From the NCBI GenBank assembly GCA_903924205.1, contig CAIYAP010000002.1:434001-498000 (forward strand): a DNA stretch of 64,000 nucleotides. Direction: 5' to 3'. This stretch comes from an uncultured Actinomycetes bacterium. GTDB taxonomy: Bacteria; Actinomycetota; Acidimicrobiia; Acidimicrobiales; RAAP-2. The notes beneath the pieces were generated by a model. That model was given only the letters and a program-made list of their open reading frames with translations, ran no database searches and was not told the DNA's origin. Both the position numbers and the translations under genes were made by a program. Below are positions 21,676 through 31,143 of the stretch, piece by piece (the first letter of the stretch is position 1; each line of letters opens with the position of its first letter).

Positions 21676-22403
21676 TGAAAACTCTCATTGCTCAATCCGC
21701 GGCCGAAATTCGCATGACGCTTCGCCGTGGCGAGACGCTTCTTCTTACCGTCTTGATACCACTCGGCCTGCTCGTCTTTTTCACCGAGGTGGCAGTTATC
21801 GCCACTCCCGATGCGCGGCGAATTGACTTCTTGACACCGGGCATCATGTCGCTCGCGGTGCTGTCAACATCACTGGTCGCTCTCTCGATTTCCACGGGAT
21901 TCGAACGCTCCTACGGGGTCTTGAAGCGCCTTCGAACCACCCCACTTCCCATGCGCACCTTCATCACGGCCAAGATCGTGTCGATTGTGGTGACGGAATT
22001 AATCCAGATTGTGGCGATTGTGACGGTGGCGGTGTTGCTGGGATGGAACCCACACACCTCGGCGTCGTCCCTCGCGCTCATCGTGCTCGCACTACTGCTC
22101 GCGAGTGCGGCCTGTGCCGGCATCGGACTTTTTCTCGCGGGACGCCTCGCGGCGGAAATAAACCTCGCCGCCGCGAACGGGCTGTATCTCATACTCCTGT
22201 TGAGCTCGGGCATGGTCATTCCCACCACGTCACTACCTGGACCCTTCAGCGCACTGTCACATCTCATTCCCAGCGGCGCGCTGTCGGACATCTTGCACCG
22301 GGCCACGACGGGCCGGTCGCTTACCGTGATCGACCTGGTCAGCCTGAGCGTGTGGGCTATCGCCGCGCCCCTCTTGGCCGTGCGAACCTTTCGCGTTGAC
22401 TAA
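21672..22403 (+). CDS. ABC-2 type transporter permease
   Basis: ATGA overlap with ATPase; six hydrophobic segments; FERSYGVLKRLRTTPLPM. Confidence 0.85.
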   Translation: MMKTLIAQSAAEIRMTLRRGETLLLTVLIPLGLLVFFTEVAVIATPDARRIDFLTPGIMSLAVLSTSLVALSISTGFERSYGVLKRLRTTPLPMRTFITAKIVSIVVTELIQIVAIVTVAVLLGWNPHTSASSLALIVLALLLASAACAGIGLFLAGRLAAEINLAAANGLYLILLLSSGMVIPTTSLPGPFSALSHLIPSGALSDILHRATTGRSLTVIDLVSLSVWAIAAPLLAVRTFRVD

Positions 22404-22406
22404 CCC

Positions 22407-23423
22407 TCAGGGGTAGTAGTCGGGCATATCCCCGAGAAACAGCGCCCCATCGCCAACGGAAAGCTCCCGCTGCACCCATGTCATGGCGAGGCGCGTGGAG
22501 TCGAATCGGCGAGTCTTCACGCCGTAGCCGGCCGTCAGCGCCTCCGCGTTGCTTCGACCCACGACGACGAGTTCGAACTCATGCTCGCTAATCGCGATAC
22601 CCAGGCGGTAGTTGTCGACGGCTTGGTCCTTCCCTCGTCCTACCAGTCCGCCAGTAATGACGAGGCGACGTCCCGACAGCTCGCCAGCGCGAAATCCACC
22701 CAGGGTCTCACGGACGTGATCGTCGGTCATCGTCTGGCGGTCCGTGACGATGGTGGCGCCTCGCGATGACCGACCGATTCGAATCGGTGGCTCGGGACAT
22801 TCGTGAGGTTTCACGCGTGGCCTCACCATCGCACTGGCGAGGGACATCGTGAGGGGCACCGCCAGCACGACGATGGCGGCCGCCACCAGAGGTGACGCTG
22901 CCCACGTCGCGATGCCGAGAAGACCGGAGAACGCCGCACTGAGCGCAATGAGAAGGAGGGCCGTGTGATCGTGTCGAAGTGGCCGTGGTCGCCGGCGGAG
23001 GGGGAAACCCCAGGGGAAGATCAGGGCGTAACTCACCGCCAGGAGATAAATCACCACGGGAGTACGCCCCACGATCGCGGTCGCCATCACTAGGCCCACG
23101 ACGAGTGTTAATGAAATGGGTTTCTTAGTAAATCTCCGGTCTGAATGGTCGTAGGAGTGCGCGTGGCCCGCCCGGTTCTCGTAGATCCGTCCGGCGACGC
23201 GAAAAGGAGACTCGAGGAGCCGTGACGGCATGCCCGAACTCGTTTCCACCGCCGTGGCCGACGCCGAGGCCGGAAATGCCCACTGTCGGTAGATACTCAT
23301 AATTGCAAACGGCCGACATCGCTCGCCTTGAGCCACTCGCGACCAACGCAAAACCTGTAAAAGCCACGCTATCAGGGAAAATGCTAGAAAGAGGACCCAG
23401 ATGGTGGCGGAGGAGTGATCCAT
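22407..23423 (-). CDS. Membrane protein with Mur-ligase C-terminal-like domain, apparently lacking the ATPase domain
   Basis: N-terminal TM segments; C-terminus RRLVITGGLVGRGKDQAVDNYRLGIAISEHEFELVVVGRSNAEALTAGY...VQRELSVGDGALFLGDMPDYYP; no GxxGKTS P-loop. Confidence 0.55.
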   Translation of the reverse strand: MDHSSATIWVLFLAFSLIAWLLQVLRWSRVAQGERCRPFAIMSIYRQWAFPASASATAVETSSGMPSRLLESPFRVAGRIYENRAGHAHSYDHSDRRFTKKPISLTLVVGLVMATAIVGRTPVVIYLLAVSYALIFPWGFPLRRRPRPLRHDHTALLLIALSAAFSGLLGIATWAASPLVAAAIVVLAVPLTMSLASAMVRPRVKPHECPEPPIRIGRSSRGATIVTDRQTMTDDHVRETLGGFRAGELSGRRLVITGGLVGRGKDQAVDNYRLGIAISEHEFELVVVGRSNAEALTAGYGVKTRRFDSTRLAMTWVQRELSVGDGALFLGDMPDYYP

Positions 23424-23638
23424 GGTGCCGTTAGTTCTCCATTTTTATCGAATAATTGAGAAAAATCTAGGAAGTCGTCGCAGTATGGCCACGGGACTGT
23501 TGCGTTGATTGCCACAGCCTATGGCACGACCGTGGGGCCACATCTAGCTATCGGAGAGGATCGGCAGTGGCACCAATGTTCACGTGGTCGCAACACTCAC
23601 TTCGAATCTCGTGAATGGCCACTGCTAGAGTACCCATG

Positions 23639-24622
23639 ATGATTGGTTACTTCTTCCGCCGAATCCTGCAGGGCATCTTAGTGTTGATTGGAGTGTCATT
23701 TATGACGTTCCTCTTGCCGTCGCTCATGGGGGGAAATATCGCTCGATTCGTTCTTGGCCCTCACGCCACGCCACAAGCTCTCAAGGAATTTCTGCACTCC
23801 CACGGTTTAGATTTGCCGTTTTATTTGCAGTATTACCACTACATGTTGAACCTTTTCCACGGTAACTTGGGCTTTTCGACGAACCCAGGAACCCTTGACG
23901 TGTCGGTCTGGACGGTCATCTACCCCTACCTGCCACGCACGCTGTGGTTGGTTATTATTTCGCTCCTCTTCTCAACGGTCATTTCTGTCGTTATTGGACT
24001 TTTCCAAGGAATTAAGCGCAATTCCTTCTTCGACCACTCGATGACCTTTTTGATCTTCCTGCTGTACTCGTTCCCCGCATTCCTTTTCTCACTGGTAACC
24101 ATCATCGTCTTCTCGCTGACATTGCACTGGTTCCCGCCGTCCATTGATCAACCGACCGCGAACGGCTTTTTCTCGCCGCTCGTGCAGATGTGGAACTACC
24201 CCGGTCAATTTGTCTTGCCACTGGCGACATTGACCGTCCTCGGCATTGGCGGACTTACCCGATTCATGCGTGGTTCCATCTTGGAAACCATGGTGCAGGA
24301 CTACGTCCGTACCGCCCGCGCCAAGGGGTGTTCACCGAACCGGGTGTTGTTCCGCCACGCATTTCGTAACGCGGTTCTTCCCGTCATCACCATTTTGGGC
24401 CTTTCCCTCCCCGCCTTGTTTGGTGGTGCACTCATCACGGAGCGCATCTTTAACTACCCCGGAATGGGTCAGTTGACGGTGGCATCCACCAACGTTCGCG
24501 ACGTCCCCGTCGTGATGGGTCTGACCCTGATGGTGACCGTGGCCACCGTGCTCGGAAACCTCTTCGCCGACCTGGGCATCGCCATTGCCGACCCTCGTAT
24601 CCGACTGACCGGAAAGCGATAA
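23639..24622 (+). CDS. Peptide/dipeptide ABC transporter permease, DppB-like
   Basis: MIGYFFRRILQGILVLIGVSFMTFLL...YVRTARAKGCSPNRVLFRHAFRNAVLPVIT EAA loop. Confidence 0.93.
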   Translation: MIGYFFRRILQGILVLIGVSFMTFLLPSLMGGNIARFVLGPHATPQALKEFLHSHGLDLPFYLQYYHYMLNLFHGNLGFSTNPGTLDVSVWTVIYPYLPRTLWLVIISLLFSTVISVVIGLFQGIKRNSFFDHSMTFLIFLLYSFPAFLFSLVTIIVFSLTLHWFPPSIDQPTANGFFSPLVQMWNYPGQFVLPLATLTVLGIGGLTRFMRGSILETMVQDYVRTARAKGCSPNRVLFRHAFRNAVLPVITILGLSLPALFGGALITERIFNYPGMGQLTVASTNVRDVPVVMGLTLMVTVATVLGNLFADLGIAIADPRIRLTGKR

Positions 24623-24624
24623 AC

Positions 24625-25599
24625 ATGACTTTTCCTACCGATTGGGAAGCCGAGAAGATGGCTGTTTTGGACAATCAGCCCGGTCATGAGGCCGCTCTCG
24701 ATGCCCTGCATCAGGCCGCCAATGCCGCGGGTGATGTTCATGGCACGGAGCGCATGTGGCAGCAAATGTTGCGTTTGTTTGTCAGCAACAAGCTCGCCGT
24801 GGCGTCCTTGGTCTACGTGATCGCCGTAGTGTTGTTTTGCTTCGTGGGCCCGTTCTTTTATCACTCCAACCAGACCGACGCGAGTGCCTCCATATTCCAT
24901 GTGAACTTGCCCCCGCAAAAGGGATTCCCCTTGGGCACCGACTACATGGGTTTTGACATCCTCGGTCGCTTGATGTTTGCTGGTCAGTCGTCGCTCGAAC
25001 TGGGCTTCCTCGCGGCCATCATTTCCCTCGTCGTCGGTGTGGGATACGGCGTGTTCTCCGGATACGTCGGTGGATGGATCGACTCTCTGCTCATGCGTTT
25101 TGTCGACGTCATGCTGTCCATCCCTGGCCTCTTCCTCTTGCTCGCCACCATCTCACTGTTTGGTCGCTCTAAGGTTCTCCTGATTTTGGTACTGGGCCTT
25201 ACCGGTTGGTTTGGTGACGCACGACTCTTGCGTGGTGAAGCCATTGCTCTTCGCGACCGTGAATTCGCCCAAGCCGTTCGCGCCATGGGTGGTGGTTCGG
25301 GACGAATCATCTGGCGTCACATTTTGCCGAACACGGTCAGCACCATGATGACGGTGTCAACCTTCGCGTTGGCGGGTTCCATCTTGGCCCTGACCTCATT
25401 GGGCTTCCTGGGACTAGGAATTCCGCTGCCGGAAACTGACTGGGGTACGATGATTCAGTTCGGCTCCGACAACTTCCAAATTGGTTGCTGGTGGCAGGTC
25501 TACCCCGTGTGCGGCCTCTTCCTCGTGCTCATCATCTCCTTCAACTACATCGGTGATGCCATGCGCGACATGTTCGAAGTCCGACTTCGCGAGCGTTAA
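24625..25599 (+). CDS. Peptide/dipeptide ABC transporter permease, DppC-like
   Basis: GTDYMGFDILGRLMFAGQSSLELGF...FAQAVRAMGGGSGRIIWRHILPN. Confidence 0.93.
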   Translation: MTFPTDWEAEKMAVLDNQPGHEAALDALHQAANAAGDVHGTERMWQQMLRLFVSNKLAVASLVYVIAVVLFCFVGPFFYHSNQTDASASIFHVNLPPQKGFPLGTDYMGFDILGRLMFAGQSSLELGFLAAIISLVVGVGYGVFSGYVGGWIDSLLMRFVDVMLSIPGLFLLLATISLFGRSKVLLILVLGLTGWFGDARLLRGEAIALRDREFAQAVRAMGGGSGRIIWRHILPNTVSTMMTVSTFALAGSILALTSLGFLGLGIPLPETDWGTMIQFGSDNFQIGCWWQVYPVCGLFLVLIISFNYIGDAMRDMFEVRLRER

Positions 25600-25626
25600 A
25601 CGCTCGTCGACCTTCGGTCCATATTT

Positions 25627-26136
25627 ATGACAGACATCACTGACGCACCCACCAAGACCTGGCGCAACTATCTCAAGCCAGTCTCGATTCTGCTCCTCTC
25701 GGCGGTTCTCGCCGGCGGGGCGGTCTACGGGATCAAGCTGTCGTTGCGCACCGCTCCGACGACCACCGCCAACACGGTCCAGGCGGCACGCGCCCAGGTC
25801 GTGGCGATGTCAAAGATCACGAATGATGCCGCACTGGCATTTGGGGCCACCGTTAAGTCGTGCCACGCCAATATCACTTGCGTGAACAATGCGGCAAACG
25901 TCGCCCTGTCCGCACAGGGTGAAGCGGCAGGCATGGTGACGCTCGACATCTACCCCGACGCCGCGCGGGGAATCCTGCAGAACATGCTGGATGACTACGT
26001 GGCGCTGCAGAAGACCTACTTGAAGGTGGCGGAGTCCACCTCCATGAAGGACGCTTACAAGCAGATACTCCCGTGGCCGGGTGAAGTGGCGTACTCCAAA
26101 TTGCACACGAAAGACGTTCTCGACGCACTGAAGTAG
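25627..26136 (+). CDS. Uncharacterised membrane-anchored extracytoplasmic protein inside peptide ABC operon
   Basis: One N-terminal TM (YLKPVSILLLSAVLAGGAVYGI) and about 130-aa exported domain with CHANITC; lies between permease and ATPase genes. Confidence 0.7.
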   Translation: MTDITDAPTKTWRNYLKPVSILLLSAVLAGGAVYGIKLSLRTAPTTTANTVQAARAQVVAMSKITNDAALAFGATVKSCHANITCVNNAANVALSAQGEAAGMVTLDIYPDAARGILQNMLDDYVALQKTYLKVAESTSMKDAYKQILPWPGEVAYSKLHTKDVLDALK

Positions 26137-26197
26137 GGCACCGTGTCCGCCTCGGTCACCCGGGGAATCATTAATACAGAAGGGTATAATTTCCACC

Positions 26198-28222
26198 GTG
26201 ACCATCCTCTCGATTAAGAACTTGCGCACCTCGTTCGCCATGCGCGCAGCTGATGTTGTCGCTGTCGATGGTGTCTCCATCGACATTGCTGCTGGTGAGT
26301 GTGTCGGCATCGTTGGTGAATCAGGTTGTGGCAAGACCACGACGGGTTTGTCCATCATGCGCCTGTTGCCGAAGAACGGCCAAGTGTCCGGAGGTCAGAT
26401 TTTCTTCGATGGCAAGGACTTGGCGACCCTGTCTGAGAAGGAAATGCGCTCAGTGCGCGGCAACTCCATTGCCCTTATTCCCCAAGACCCCATGACCTCG
26501 CTAAACCCCGTGATGCGCATTGGTGACCAGATCGCCGAGGGTTACATCATCCATCGCGGTGCGTCGAAGGAAGAGGCCCGTCAGCGCGCCCTCGAAGTAC
26601 TCCGCATGGTGGAAATGCCCATGCCGGAAGAGCGCCTTAACCAGTTCCCCCACGAACTGTCTGGTGGTCTTCGCCAGCGTGTGATGATCGCGATGGCTCT
26701 GGTGTGCGAACCCAAGGTCCTGATCGCCGACGAGCCCACCACGGCACTCGACGTGACCATCCAGGCGCAAATCTTGGACATCCTCGATGGTCTTCGCGAG
26801 AAGCTCAACATGGCCGTCATTCTGATTACTCACGACATGGGTGTGATCGCGAGCCGCACTGACCGTGTGGTGGTGATGTACGCGGGCAAAGTCGTTGAAG
26901 AGGCTGACACCAAGACCGTCTTCACTCGCATGAACCACCCCTACACCCAGGCGCTCTTGGCGTCGGTGCCGAAGATTGACAACATCACCGGTGGACGCCT
27001 CTTGTCCATCCCTGGCCTGCCGCCAGACCTCTCCAAGACCATCGTGGGCTGCCGTTTCGCACCTCGTTGCACCTATGCCACCGACCAGTGCCGCACGAGC
27101 GAGCCGGCAATTCAAGATGCTGGTCAGGGCCACGCTTTCGCCTGCTTCAACCCCACCAACGGGCCGGCAGCCGTTGACGTTCAAATCAATACGGCCCGAA
27201 AGGCCATTGATGCCACGAAGCCACTGCTGACGGTGTCGAACCTGGTGAAGGAATTTCCCATTCGTGGCGCCAACATCTTCCGGCGCACGGGGCTCAAGGT
27301 CAGTGCCGTTGCCGACGTGACCTTCGAAGTTCGTGAAGGTGAGACTTTTGGTCTCGTCGGAGAATCGGGTTGCGGAAAGACCACAATTGGCCGCCTTATC
27401 ACCGGTCTCGAAGAGATCACCAGTGGCGACATCTCCTTTGCCGGAACGAACGTCGATGGACTTAGTAAGGGTGCTCGTCGTCGTGCGTTGGCCCGTAACC
27501 GCCAGATGATGTTCCAGGACCCGTATGCATCTCTTGACCCGCGCAAGCGTGTCGGCGACATCATCCGTGAGCCCCTCGAAATTCAAAAGACGCTTTCCCG
27601 CAAGGACATGGATGAGCGCGTCGACCAGTTGTTGCACGAAGTGGGACTTCCCCTCGCTGCGGCAGAGCGTTACCCGCACGAATTCTCGGGTGGTCAACGT
27701 CAGCGTGTGGGTCTTGCTCGTTCGCTCGCCCTCGAGCCGAAGTTGGTCATTGCGGACGAACCCGTGTCTGCTCTCGACGTCTCCATCCAAGCTCAGATCC
27801 TGAACTTGATGCAGGACCTCCAGGAAGCGCGAGGCCTGTCGTACATCTTGATTAGCCACGACCTCGCGGTCGTTCGCTACATCGCCCACCGTATTGGTGT
27901 GATGTACCTCGGTAAGTTGGTGGAAGTCGGACCGGCGGAGGAAGTCTTCTCGGCACCTCGTCACCACTACACCCAAGGACTTTTGAACGCCGTTCCGAGC
28001 GCGGACGTCGAGGGCTCTCGTGAACGTCGCGGTGGTCAAATCCAAGGTGAACTTCCGAGCGCGGCCAACCCGCCCTCGGGTTGCCGTTTCCGCACCCGCT
28101 GCCCGGCTGCCACCGACATCTGTGCGAACGAAGAGCCGAAGATGCAGGAGATCAGCAATGGTCACACCGTCGCCTGCCACTTCCCACTCGAGGCCGCGGT
28201 AACGATTCGCTCCGCCCAGTAG
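26198..28222 (+). CDS. Fused DppD-DppF peptide ABC transporter ATPase
   Basis: Two complete ABC domains ([21 protein letters not shown]) each followed by the Opp/Dpp C-terminal Cys-containing motif ([30 protein letters not shown]). Confidence 0.93.
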   Translation: MTILSIKNLRTSFAMRAADVVAVDGVSIDIAAGECVGIVGESGCGKTTTGLSIMRLLPKNGQVSGGQIFFDGKDLATLSEKEMRSVRGNSIALIPQDPMTSLNPVMRIGDQIAEGYIIHRGASKEEARQRALEVLRMVEMPMPEERLNQFPHELSGGLRQRVMIAMALVCEPKVLIADEPTTALDVTIQAQILDILDGLREKLNMAVILITHDMGVIASRTDRVVVMYAGKVVEEADTKTVFTRMNHPYTQALLASVPKIDNITGGRLLSIPGLPPDLSKTIVGCRFAPRCTYATDQCRTSEPAIQDAGQGHAFACFNPTNGPAAVDVQINTARKAIDATKPLLTVSNLVKEFPIRGANIFRRTGLKVSAVADVTFEVREGETFGLVGESGCGKTTIGRLITGLEEITSGDISFAGTNVDGLSKGARRRALARNRQMMFQDPYASLDPRKRVGDIIREPLEIQKTLSRKDMDERVDQLLHEVGLPLAAAERYPHEFSGGQRQRVGLARSLALEPKLVIADEPVSALDVSIQAQILNLMQDLQEARGLSYILISHDLAVVRYIAHRIGVMYLGKLVEVGPAEEVFSAPRHHYTQGLLNAVPSADVEGSRERRGGQIQGELPSAANPPSGCRFRTRCPAATDICANEEPKMQEISNGHTVACHFPLEAAVTIRSAQ

Positions 28223-28751
28223 GCACAGCAACGAAAAATGACCTAACCCCCGGGCAACGCCCGGGGGTTAGTCGTATCACCGAGAATTCAGGACAACGTC
28301 TTTTCATTCCAATGTTTTGAATCTCGTAACCCATGGATTCATACAGTGCCCGAGCGAAGGTGTTCGGCCCAAACACGTTCAGCGCAATTGACGTGCCTCC
28401 GTGGGCGAGCACGTAGTGTTCCGCAGCCCTCATTGTCTCGCGACCAAGTCCGCGGCTCCGATATGCGGGCTGAATGGTGAATTCGTATCCAAACCACTGT
28501 CCAGGTGCTCGATCTTCTTGTGATGCCAGCCACAGAGTTCCGACGGATTGATTCTCGTGGCGGATGTCGAGGAAGTGGTGATGGGGGCGAGGAAAGCCAC
28601 CATCGAGAATCTCTGACTTATTTCGCTCGATATTGAGATCAGCTTCCTGGGCGCTGAATCCTGCTCCGGGCAGACTCTCTCGGTATTCGGTCCATGTCAC
28701 CTCCAGGAAATGGATGGCATCCGTAGGCGAGAGCGCGGCAAGTTCAATCAT
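28152..28751 (-). CDS. GNAT acetyltransferase (C-terminal tail probably out of frame)
   Basis: YEFTIQPAYRSRGLGRETMRAAEHYVLAHGGTSIALNVFGPNTFARALYESMGYE; final ~45 aa run antisense through a terminator and the end of the ABC ATPase gene. Confidence 0.75.
   Translation of the reverse strand: MIELAALSPTDAIHFLEVTWTEYRESLPGAGFSAQEADLNIERNKSEILDGGFPRPHHHFLDIRHENQSVGTLWLASQEDRAPGQWFGYEFTIQPAYRSRGLGRETMRAAEHYVLAHGGTSIALNVFGPNTFARALYESMGYEIQNIGMKRRCPEFSVIRLTPGRCPGVRSFFVAVPTGRSESLPRPRVGSGRRRCDHC
28243..28271 (+). terminator. Strong hairpin terminator after the DppDF-like gene
   Basis: CTAACCCCCGGGC-AAC-GCCCGGGGGTTAG, perfect 13-bp stem, no clear U tract. Confidence 0.8.
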
Positions 28752-28793
28752 GCGACGAGGCTAACGCTCGCTCACCTACGGGAGGCTCCTCAT

Positions 28794-28829
28794 GCAGAAT
28801 GCCCGCCACTTTCGTGGCGGGCATTCTGC
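28794..28829 (-). terminator. Hairpin terminator after the substrate-binding protein gene
   Basis: GCAGAATGCCCGCCAC-TTTC-GTGGCGGGCATTCTGC, perfect 16-bp stem. Confidence 0.8.
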
Positions 28830-28862
28830 TGAGCAAGCTCAGTTACAACTGGTACAGCGGAG

Positions 28863-30860
28863 TTACTTCGAGAGGAACTCCGGCAGTGAAGCGCCAGTCG
28901 GGTTGGGGGGCAGAACGCCCTTCAACGTCTTGGAGATTTCACCGGTACCGGTGCCCGTGGGCTGGTACATGTACGGCAGCTGATCCATGGCGTACTGCGC
29001 GTAGCTGTTCTTGCCAGCGTTCAGTGCAGTGGTGCCCTTGGTGGTGGCGTCGATGAGTGCATCCATCGTTGTGTTCGAGTACTCGCCCGGGTTGGAGAGA
29101 GCGCCCGTGTAGAACAGGAGCTCGCCCGACGGGTAGTAGTCAGGAGCGTAGAGCCATCCACCGTACTGGCAGATCTGCCAGTCACCGTTGCCGTCAGGGT
29201 TACCCGAGGTCGGGGCCGAGCCAGCACCAGAGGTGCAGAGTGACGCGATGTTGTCCGGCGTGTCGGTCGAGAGAGTGACCTGGATGCCTTCCTTGGCCCA
29301 TGAGGCCTTCTCCGCGTTCATCTGAGCGTCCTGCGTGGGGCTACCAGTGCCGTACTTGTAGGTCAAGTTCAAGGCAGTGCCCTGAGTGATGCCGTTACCG
29401 CAACCACCGGCCTTGGTGCACACCGCAGCGTGTGAGATGTTCTTGTCCCACGTGAATCCTGCCGCCTTCAGGGCAGCAATGCCCTTAGTGGTGGAGAATG
29501 CGTAGTGGTTGACAAGGCCCTTGCTGAACACGTTGGCGGGCAAGGTCGGGATCGGACCGTAGCCCGGAACACCGTAACCGTTGTACAGCGCCTTGATGAG
29601 GGTCAGCTGGTCAATGCCGTACTGGAACGCCTGACGAACAGCCAACGACTGAACCAAGTGGGTACCACTGGAGGCAGCGTTGAAGTTGTAGTAGGCGTAG
29701 TAGAAGGCCCATGACCCACCGGTGCGGACGGTGTATCCGCTCAGCTGGGAAATGAGGTTATGGCCAGCAACACCCGGCTTCGGCGAGGTCGACACGTCAG
29801 TCGGCTGCACGTATCCAGTGTCAAGCTGACCGGCTTCGAGCTGAAGCTTCTCAGTGTCAATGGAGGCTTCTGCCTTCTGGGTGTAGGTCGCAAACTTCGG
29901 CTTCGGCAATCCGCTGTACTGGTTGTTCGGCACGTAGACGATGTCACCGGTAGCGCTGAAGCTGGAGAGCTTCCACGGACCGTCAACGACTGACCAGATC
30001 GGGCTGGAGTCGTATGCAGCAAGGTTGCCCGTACCGGACGGACGGCTGTTGTAGTACAGGTAGCCGTAGGCACCGTTGTACGCCGCCGCGCTGTTGTGGT
30101 GGGGCACACCGTAGGCGTCAGCGGTGCTGTTCGGGTAGTAACCACACTTGGCCGCCAGGTCGACGATGTTGGTGTAGTCAGCGGTACCACAGTTAGCAGC
30201 ACTGATCGCGATCGACGGGGTGTTCGCAATCGTGTCGGTTGACGGCGTGTCGTACTTCTTGTCCCACGCACGCGGGAACGGGGTGATCTCAGTCAAGAAG
30301 TTGTAGTTGAACCAGTTGGGGTTCACAGCCACAGACGTCGTGATGGTGAGAACGTTGCCGCTCGCGGTGACGTTGGAGACCTGGTCGGGAATACCGAAGC
30401 CCGGCACGTAACCCGCGTAGCGGAACGGCACGGCAGCGTACAGGTCGAGGAAGAACTTAACGGACTGCGCGTCGATCGTCTCACCGTTGGAGAACTTCCA
30501 GCCCTTCATGGTGATGGTGATCGTCTTGTTGCCGTTGGAGTACACGGGCAACGCTGCCAGCGACAAGTCCTTTTGGATGGTGATGTCCGAACCCTTACCG
30601 ACCCAGTACAGCGGGCGATACAGATAGTTCTGGAAATCGTTCATGTTCGTCACCGTGAAGTAAGCACCGGACGCGTACGGGAAAATCATGTTCGCGTGGT
30701 CGGTGGGTGCCATCGGTGAAATGAGTGCGGTCTTCGGAACCTGGTCACCGTGCGCCGAGACAGCAGCGCCCGAAGGCGCGGTCGTCACGAGGCTGGCAGC
30801 GATGGAACCAGCGATAACGCCAGCTCCGACCAAACGCCGAAAAGAGTTAACTTTCCGCAT
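28863..30860 (-). CDS. Peptide ABC transporter substrate-binding protein, family 5
   Basis: Signal peptide; long SBP_bac_5-type sequence (KGWKFSNGETIDAQSVKFFLDLY; VRQAFQYGIDQLTLIKALYNGYGVPGYGPIP). Confidence 0.92.
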   Translation of the reverse strand: MRKVNSFRRLVGAGVIAGSIAASLVTTAPSGAAVSAHGDQVPKTALISPMAPTDHANMIFPYASGAYFTVTNMNDFQNYLYRPLYWVGKGSDITIQKDLSLAALPVYSNGNKTITITMKGWKFSNGETIDAQSVKFFLDLYAAVPFRYAGYVPGFGIPDQVSNVTASGNVLTITTSVAVNPNWFNYNFLTEITPFPRAWDKKYDTPSTDTIANTPSIAISAANCGTADYTNIVDLAAKCGYYPNSTADAYGVPHHNSAAAYNGAYGYLYYNSRPSGTGNLAAYDSSPIWSVVDGPWKLSSFSATGDIVYVPNNQYSGLPKPKFATYTQKAEASIDTEKLQLEAGQLDTGYVQPTDVSTSPKPGVAGHNLISQLSGYTVRTGGSWAFYYAYYNFNAASSGTHLVQSLAVRQAFQYGIDQLTLIKALYNGYGVPGYGPIPTLPANVFSKGLVNHYAFSTTKGIAALKAAGFTWDKNISHAAVCTKAGGCGNGITQGTALNLTYKYGTGSPTQDAQMNAEKASWAKEGIQVTLSTDTPDNIASLCTSGAGSAPTSGNPDGNGDWQICQYGGWLYAPDYYPSGELLFYTGALSNPGEYSNTTMDALIDATTKGTTALNAGKNSYAQYAMDQLPYMYQPTGTGTGEISKTLKGVLPPNPTGASLPEFLSK

Positions 30861-30903
30861 TTATGCCTCCCCTGGCAGTGGTTGCCCAACTGCCTTGATT
30901 GAT

Positions 30904-30921
30904 ACTGCACTTATGTGCAGT
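30904..30921. promoter_or_regulatory. Inverted repeat upstream of the substrate-binding protein gene
   Basis: ACTGCAC-TTAT-GTGCAGT, perfect 7-bp arms, about 45 bp upstream of the SBP start. Confidence 0.4.
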
Positions 30922-31093
30922 GATGGAACTATAAGACCAGTACAAACAGTTCGTCAAGGCAGGTTAAGTAGGAATTTGTTTCTCGGGTGTGAACTACTTC
31001 ACACAGTCGTCACCGATCGAGAAACTGTCACCACTGTTGACACGTCACAATAAAAGCCTGGTCAAAAGGTATATTACCTAATCAGAAATTTCT

Positions 31094-31124
31094 TTTACCG
31101 AGGGTTATCGCAACCCTCGGTAAA
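31094..31124 (-). terminator. Hairpin terminator after the TlpA-like gene
   Basis: TTTACCGAGGGTT-ATCGC-AACCCTCGGTAAA, perfect 13-bp stem. Confidence 0.75.
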
Positions 31125-31143
31125 TAACAAAATCCCTGATCAA

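Noticed and set aside
26501-28231. 576-aa ORF on the minus strand opposite the DppDF-like gene
   Set aside because: Codon-bias shadow of a clearly coding ABC ATPase; low-complexity His/Arg/Asp-rich translation with no domain features.
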